NCBI GenBank assembly: GCA_964450355.1
Contig: CAYVDH010000015.1
Coordinates: forward strand, 1-34,263
DNA from: CAYVDH01 sp964450355
GTDB lineage: Bacteria; Bacteroidota; Bacteroidia; NS11-12g; UBA955
Direction: 5' to 3'
DNA length: 34,263 bases
This document shows, in pieces, positions 32,698-34,263 of this stretch. Each line of letters starts with the position of its first letter. Positions within the stretch are counted from its first letter, which is position 1. Below the pieces are notes generated by a model. It had not been told where the DNA came from. It did not search any database and saw only the letters and a list, made by a program, of their open reading frames with translations. The position numbers and the translations under genes were made by a program.

Positions 32698-33240
32698 TTA
32701 AAATGGTGATATAAATAAACTAAAGGGTTGATATTTGGTGTCTTTTTCAGACACTACAGGTGAATCTACATTCCATTGGATGTTTAATTCGCGGTCGTTC
32801 CAAAGTAAGCCTCCTTCAGTTTCTGGATGATAAACATCGGTGCATTTATATGAAAAAATGGTGTTGTCTTCTAAACTTTTGAAACCATGTGCAAAACCTT
32901 GAGGAATGTAAAGCATTAAAAAATTTGATTCAGTCAATTCAATTGCAAAATGTTGCCCATAAGTTTTAGAACTTTTTCTAATATCTACTACCACATCTAA
33001 AACTCCACCTTTAATTACTCTTATTAATTTACCTTGAGCATTAGGGGGAGATTGAAAATGCAAACCTCTCAATGTGTTTTTTTGAGAAAGGGATTGATTA
33101 TCTTGAATGAAATGTTCTTTGATTCCTATTTTTTCAAATGAATCCTTATTATAAGATTCAAAAAAATAACCTCTGCTATCTTGAAATATTCTAGGTTTTA
33201 TAACAAATAAACCATCAAAACCAGTTTCTATTTTCTCCAT
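32698..33240 (-). CDS. rfbC: dTDP-4-dehydrorhamnose 3,5-epimerase
   Basis: A 180-residue cupin enzyme of dTDP-L-rhamnose synthesis (RmlC), acting on dTDP-4-keto-6-deoxyglucose in the cytoplasm. Diagnostic segments are DSRGYFFESYN, TLRGLHFQSPP with catalytic His61, QGKLIRVIKGGVLDVVVDIR, YIPQGFAHGF, and SYKCTDVYHPETEGGLLWND with the conserved Tyr. Length is normal. The usual partners rfbA, rfbB and rfbD are not in the window. The tryptophan dioxygenase gene follows after 11 bases; no pathway link is known to me. Confidence 0.95.
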   Translation of the reverse strand: MEKIETGFDGLFVIKPRIFQDSRGYFFESYNKDSFEKIGIKEHFIQDNQSLSQKNTLRGLHFQSPPNAQGKLIRVIKGGVLDVVVDIRKSSKTYGQHFAIELTESNFLMLYIPQGFAHGFKSLEDNTIFSYKCTDVYHPETEGGLLWNDRELNIQWNVDSPVVSEKDTKYQPFSLFISPF

Positions 33241-33308
33241 TCAGCAAAATAAAACTTAAAATAGACAGCAACAAAATGTATTTTTCTTTTTTTTATAAAT
33301 TATTTATT

Positions 33309-33316
33309 TAGATTTG
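33309..33316 (+). promoter_or_regulatory. -7 promoter box of the T9SS-sorted protein gene
   Basis: TAGATTTG, exact to consensus, ends four bases before the ATG at 33321 (a second ATG follows at 33324). The geometry is the same as at 30327-30339 and again suggests a leaderless message. Confidence 0.5.
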
Positions 33317-33320
33317 CCCT

Positions 33321-34220
33321 ATGATGAAAAAAATACTTTTTACAATGTTACTTACTTCAGTAATGACTTCCATTGCTCAACCGTTATTTTATAAATTCAA
33401 TGACACTACTATAGCCTATTCTAATTTGGTAGGTAGTACTGTTGTAGATGCATGGAACAAAGAAATATCTGTTGCTTTTAAATTTAAATATTTTGGTAGA
33501 TCGGTTGACAGTGTGAGAATCCAGCCAAATTACATTTATTTCACACAAAATGAAGATGACAACATCTCATGTGGTCAAGAAAATTATGTTTCAGAAAATA
33601 ACAACAACAGTTTATCTCCTATTAGTTATTTAATCACTGGAACAACTCCAAATAGAATTCTTAAAATAGAATATAAAAACATCAGAGTAGAAACAGGTGA
33701 TATGCAAACAGAATACATAGAAAACAATCAGATTTGGTTATATGAATCTGACAATTCTATTGAATTTAGATTTGGTACAAATTCAGTTACAGATTTAAAT
33801 TTTAATACTTTTTATTACGGATTATTGGATTTTGATAATTCACCTTATTTAGCAGTAAGTGGAACCATTGCAGACCCAAGTTTAATTAGAGTCATTAATT
33901 CAGGTTCATTCAAAGGGTTATCAGAACATCCAACAGCTAACACTGTTTATAGATTTTATCCTGATGTTACGATCTCGTCTATATCTACTAATTCCATTCT
34001 AAAGCCTTATGTAATACAATATAACAATCAAGGTATCAGCATTAAATCTGATGAAGATTTACAATTGGAAATAGTAGATTTAAGCGGAAAATTGATAAAC
34101 AGTTATCAAATAAACAACAATACCAGTGAAATCATCAGTCATAATTTGACTAAAGGGGTTTATATAATCAAACTAAACAACGGAAAAGAGGTTTTTACAG
34201 ATAAAATCTCTTTGTTTTAA
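33321..34220 (+). CDS. Secreted beta-rich protein with T9SS type A-like sorting domain
   Basis: A 299-residue exported protein: signal peptide (residues 1-19, ending SIAQ), a beta-rich cargo region (about 20-220; FKFKYFGRSVDSVRIQPNYIYF is reminiscent of Bacteroidota surface proteins), and a C-terminal sorting domain (about 232-299; LQLEIVDLSGKLINSY, then LTKGVYIIKLNNGKEVFTDKI). The usual YPNP opening of the sorting domain is replaced by YVIQYNNQGISI. It should be exported by T9SS and attached to or released from the cell surface. I do not recognise the cargo. Which of the two ATGs is used cannot be settled. Confidence 0.85.
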   Translation: MMKKILFTMLLTSVMTSIAQPLFYKFNDTTIAYSNLVGSTVVDAWNKEISVAFKFKYFGRSVDSVRIQPNYIYFTQNEDDNISCGQENYVSENNNNSLSPISYLITGTTPNRILKIEYKNIRVETGDMQTEYIENNQIWLYESDNSIEFRFGTNSVTDLNFNTFYYGLLDFDNSPYLAVSGTIADPSLIRVINSGSFKGLSEHPTANTVYRFYPDVTISSISTNSILKPYVIQYNNQGISIKSDEDLQLEIVDLSGKLINSYQINNNTSEIISHNLTKGVYIIKLNNGKEVFTDKISLF

Positions 34221-34247
34221 ATGTTTAAATGTATATGAATGAATAAT

Positions 34248-34255
34248 TAGCTTTG
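34248..34255 (+). promoter_or_regulatory. -7 promoter box reading out of the window
   Basis: TAGCTTTG, exact to consensus, in the final 43 bases. It probably serves a plus-strand gene beyond the window. Confidence 0.4.
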
Positions 34256-34263
34256 TTCAGTAG

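Noticed and set aside
31733..33240. A pathway link between tryptophan dioxygenase and rfbC
   Set aside because: They are 11 bases apart, but no other kynurenine or rhamnose genes are nearby and no shared chemistry is known to me; probably incidental clustering.
1..34263. tRNA, rRNA, CRISPR arrays, insertion sequences or attachment sites
   Set aside because: Gaps are short and I saw no cloverleaf, regularly spaced repeats, transposase or integrase; a covariance-model scan was not possible.

Overview
The window is about 34 kb of very AT-rich DNA from a member of the phylum Bacteroidota. The evidence is the Bacteroidota promoter signature (-7 box TAnnTTTG, seen at about ten sites), the near absence of Shine-Dalgarno sequences, two proteins with type IX secretion (T9SS) C-terminal sorting domains, and phylum-typical families (DUF4270, DUF3467, DUF3857-transglutaminase proteins, Rho with a long charged N-terminal insert). 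I cannot name the genus. The genes look chromosomal and mostly housekeeping. I found no rRNA, tRNA, IS element, prophage, integrase or CRISPR array.

Layout. 1-2.7 kb (+): the end of a rhomboid protease, then a DUF853 HerA-like ATPase, an unknown 150-residue protein one base behind it, and a dodecin-like protein closed by a clear terminator. 2.7-6.5 kb (+): a LeuT-like sodium symporter followed by two single-membrane-segment microproteins (the first resembles MetS, the small subunit of NSS transporters), then an L,D-transpeptidase and an MlaD/MCE lipid-transport protein. 6.6-8.3 kb (+): rho. 8.3-11.3 kb (-): GT5 glycogen-synthase-like domain, DUF4270 lipoprotein and DAHP synthase. 11.5-16.3 kb (-): EamA permease, YicC endoribonuclease, S41 protease and membrane-anchored metallophosphatase, all overlapping or nearly so. 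16.3-17.4 kb (-): alanine dehydrogenase. 17.5-22.6 kb (-): LOG-family protein and two large DUF3857/transglutaminase-like paralogues. 22.8-24.2 kb (-): sodium:solute symporter, divergent from 24.3-28.0 kb (+), a 1,230-residue TraB/GumN protein. 28.1-31.4 kb (+): typA, a small Pro/Thr-rich lipoprotein, a stand-alone T9SS sorting domain, an S4 RNA-binding protein and a SAT1-like acetyltransferase. 31.4-33.2 kb (-): DUF3467, tryptophan 2,3-dioxygenase and rfbC. 33.3-34.2 kb (+): a T9SS-sorted protein and a promoter leading out of the window.

The only stretch over 300 bases without a long ORF is 4465-4808, which holds the two microprotein genes. Other gaps are at most about 220 bases and hold the promoters, terminators and palindromes listed.

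I did not find a clear new defence or biosynthetic system. The strongest leads are: a permease whose first membrane helix is encoded upstream of any in-frame ATG and whose likely start lies inside the preceding gene's terminator next to a -1 slippery heptamer; a TraB/GumN protein with three tandem modules of about 148 residues; an active/inactive pair of transglutaminase-like proteins; a symporter with two candidate micro-subunits; a glycogen-synthase-like domain that has lost its nucleotide-sugar motif; and a secreted protein that is essentially only a T9SS sorting domain.
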